Source of the DNA: Streptomyces camelliae
GTDB taxonomy: Bacteria; Actinomycetota; Actinomycetes; Streptomycetales; Streptomycetaceae
DNA length: 64,000 nt
Assembly (NCBI RefSeq): GCF_027625935.1
Contig: NZ_CP115300.1
Location: 3,534,001-3,598,000 of the forward strand
Direction: 5' to 3'
In this document: one piece after another, positions 62,396 to 64,000 of the stretch
How the letters are laid out: every line of letters begins with the position of its first letter
How positions within the stretch are numbered: position 1 is the first letter of the stretch
Program-made: the position numbers and the translations under genes
Notes under the pieces: generated by a model
Database searches by the model: none
What the model was told of the DNA's origin: nothing
What the model saw: only the letters and a program-made list of their open reading frames with translations

Positions 62396-63136
62396 GTGAA
62401 GGACGCCTTCGGTCTCCCCCAGTCGCTGCTCGTCCTCGGCGGCACGTCCGAGGTCGCGCTGGCCACCGCGCGCCGGCTGATCGCCCGCCGCACCCACACG
62501 GTGTGGCTGGCCGGCCGCCCCTCCCCCGCGCTGGACGAGGCCGCCGAGAGCCTGCGCGCGCTCGGTGCGGACGTCCGCACCGTCGGCTTCGACGCCCTCG
62601 ACCCCGACTCCCACGAGACCGTTCTCGGCAAGGTGTTCGCCGAGGGCGACATCGACCTGGTGCTGCTCGCCTTCGGCATCCTCGGCGACCAGGCCCAGGA
62701 CGAGCGCGAACCGGTCCGCGCGGTGCGGGTCGCCCAGACCAACTACACCGGCGCGGTCTGCGCCGGCCTGGTCGCCGCCCGCGCCCTCCAGACGCAGGGC
62801 CACGGCTCCCTCGTGGTCCTGTCCTCCGTCGCCGGGGAACGGGCCCGCCGCGCCGACTTCATCTACGGCTCCAGCAAGGCCGGCCTCGACGCCTTCGCCC
62901 AGGGCCTCGGCGACGCCCTGCACGGCACCGGCGTCCACGTCATGGTCGTACGCCCCGGCTCCGTCCACAGCCCGGAGTCCCCGTTCGCCACGACCCCCGA
63001 GGCGATCGCCACGGCCATCGAACTGGGCCTGCGCCGCCGCAGCGAGACGGTATGGGTGCCGGGCCTGCTCAGAGTGGTGATGTCGGCGCTACGGCACACA
63101 CCGAGGGGGCTGTTCAGGAGGCTGCCGGTCCGGTGA
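62396..63136 (+). CDS. Short-chain dehydrogenase, DprE2-like
   Basis: From GTG 62396 the product has 246 residues. LLVLGGTSEVALATARRL is the NAD(P) motif in the DprE2 form (GGTSEI-like); FIYGSSKAGLDAFAQGL holds the catalytic Tyr and Lys; VRPGSVHSPESPFATTPEAIATAI is as in DprE2. It would reduce the 2-keto intermediate to decaprenyl-phosphoryl arabinose. It is coupled to the DprE1-like gene and convergent with the RNA-ligase-like gene. Confidence 0.9.
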   Translation: MKDAFGLPQSLLVLGGTSEVALATARRLIARRTHTVWLAGRPSPALDEAAESLRALGADVRTVGFDALDPDSHETVLGKVFAEGDIDLVLLAFGILGDQAQDEREPVRAVRVAQTNYTGAVCAGLVAARALQTQGHGSLVVLSSVAGERARRADFIYGSSKAGLDAFAQGLGDALHGTGVHVMVVRPGSVHSPESPFATTPEAIATAIELGLRRRSETVWVPGLLRVVMSALRHTPRGLFRRLPVR

Positions 63137-63141
63137 GCCGG

Positions 63142-63726
63142 TCAGCGGCTGACGATCGTCCCACGCTCGACGTCGGCACTGCCCGCCTGCGGAGGTACGA
63201 CAGACCTCCCGAACGTGAACTCCCGCAGCTTGCGCCAGACCTCGTCCGGCCCCTGTTCGTAGAGGGCGAAGCCGGTGCACGGCCACTCGGCCTCGAAGCC
63301 GGACAGTTCCTCGAAGGCGCGGTCCATGGCGGCCTCGTCGATGCCGTGCGCGACCGTGACATGCGGGTGGTACGGGAACTGCAGCTCGCGCGCCACCGGC
63401 CCGGAGGCGTCCCGCACCCGCTGCTGGAGCAGGGCGCAGTCCTCGGCGCCCTGGACGACGCGGACGTAGACGACGGGCGACAGCGGGCGGAACGTGCCCG
63501 TGCCGGACAGCCGCATCGGGAACGGGCGGCCCACCGCGGCGACCCCGGTCAGATGCGCCTCGACGGCCGGCAGCACGGCCGCGTCGACCTCGGTCGGCGG
63601 CAGCAGCGTGACGTGCGTGGGGATGCTGAACGCCGCGGCGTCGCCGAAGCCCGCGCGCCGCTCCTGGAGCAGGCTGCCGTGAGGCTCCGGGACCGCGATC
63701 GACACGCCGATCGTTACGGTCCCCAC
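63142..63726 (-). CDS. 2'-5' RNA ligase / LigT-like phosphoesterase
   Basis: GTG 63726 has AGGAG eight bases upstream; 194 residues. Two His-Xaa-Thr motifs, PTHVTLLPP and YHPHVTVAHG, define the 2H phosphoesterase fold. LQERRAGFGDAAAFSIPTHVTLLPPTEVD is typical of actinobacterial members. An upstream GTG (63789) gives a longer product without conserved sequence. It lies 127 bases downstream of trpS on the same strand. Confidence 0.9.
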   Translation of the reverse strand: MGTVTIGVSIAVPEPHGSLLQERRAGFGDAAAFSIPTHVTLLPPTEVDAAVLPAVEAHLTGVAAVGRPFPMRLSGTGTFRPLSPVVYVRVVQGAEDCALLQQRVRDASGPVARELQFPYHPHVTVAHGIDEAAMDRAFEELSGFEAEWPCTGFALYEQGPDEVWRKLREFTFGRSVVPPQAGSADVERGTIVSR

Positions 63727-63853
63727 GTCGTCTCCTGTCGTCTTCTCGGCCGAGTCGTCCGGGCCGTCGGCTATCGACTGTACGGCCACGAATGTCCTGT
63801 GGGCAGGCGCAGAGGAAGTGATGTGCAGCGCTCTGCCCGGTGCGGCAGCCGGC

Positions 63854-64000
63854 TCAGTGCTTCGCCGCCAGGAAACCCACGCGGTCGTACGCCTGCGCGA
63901 GGGTCTCCGCGGCGACGGAGCGCGCCTTCTCCGCGCCCTTGGCCAGGATCGAGTCGAGCGTCTCGGAGTCGTCCAGGTACTGCTGGGTGCGCTCCTTGAA
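63854..64000 (-). CDS. trpS: Tryptophanyl-tRNA synthetase, C-terminal end (5' end outside window)
   Basis: The reverse strand reads [48 protein letters not shown] to TGA at 63854-63856, 48 residues open to the window edge. This matches the end of bacterial TrpS. The catalytic part lies beyond the window. Confidence 0.85.
   Translation of the reverse strand, partial: FKERTQQYLDDSETLDSILAKGAEKARSVAAETLAQAYDRVGFLAAKH

Overview
The window is chromosomal DNA of a Streptomyces (very high GC, GTG starts, many overlapping stop/start codons, and Streptomyces-type families such as AfsQ1/Q2, WhiJ-like/DUF397 pairs and SCO4848-like membrane proteins). From memory, not checked, the gene order matches the S. 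coelicolor core chromosome between trpS (about SCO4839) and the afsQ locus (about SCO4906-4908), read in descending order, with an accessory patch inserted.

Layout. 1-7.4 kb: 3' end of an aldehyde dehydrogenase, a secreted protein, a uridine kinase-like protein, then sigQ divergent from afsQ1-afsQ2-lipoprotein with an AfsQ1 box between them, then VanZ- and PspC-type membrane proteins. 7.6-8.8 kb: adenosine deaminase. 8.8-13.8 kb: an accessory patch with a TnpB-type element and its ribbon-helix-helix partner, an alpha/beta hydrolase, two decayed pieces of an IS256-type transposase flanking a membrane protein gene, and a VOC protein. 13.9-16.3 kb: divergent LysR/MFS pair. 16.3-18.9 kb: a DnaN-like sliding clamp paralog and an ECF sigma factor, each behind a RecA-NDp (PafBC-type DNA-damage) promoter. 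19.2-27.8 kb: nucleoside salvage and uptake (deoA, cdd, two permeases, ATPase, BMP lipoprotein) and an M20 amidohydrolase. A near-identical 12-bp palindrome lies upstream of add, of the transporter operon and of the BMP gene, suggesting one repressor.

28-31.9 kb: small accessory genes (Rpn-type nuclease, WhiJ-like regulatory trio, GNAT). 31.9-40.3 kb: a cell-wall glycopolymer locus with a nonulosonate synthase, a CMP-nonulosonate synthetase fused to a HAD domain, three polysialyltransferase-like or related glycosyltransferases, a GT2 glycosyltransferase and a membrane acyltransferase; it most likely makes the Kdn-type teichulosonic acid. 40.4-48.7 kb: LysE exporter, methylmalonyl-CoA mutase large subunit, L,D-transpeptidase lipoprotein, two tandem paralogous ECF sigma factors with one putative anti-sigma factor, and conserved hypotheticals. 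48.9-51.2 kb: GH20 hexosaminidase and OHCU decarboxylase. 51.4-54.8 kb: the sdhCDAB operon with a strong terminator. 54.9-64 kb: VOC, TetR, Uma2, a peptide-binding ABC protein, D-Ala-D-Ala carboxypeptidase, YihY, a DprE1/DprE2-like pair, a 2'-5' RNA ligase-like protein, and the 3' end of trpS.

No tRNA, rRNA, CRISPR array or prophage was seen. All names are from reading the translations by eye; no database search was run.
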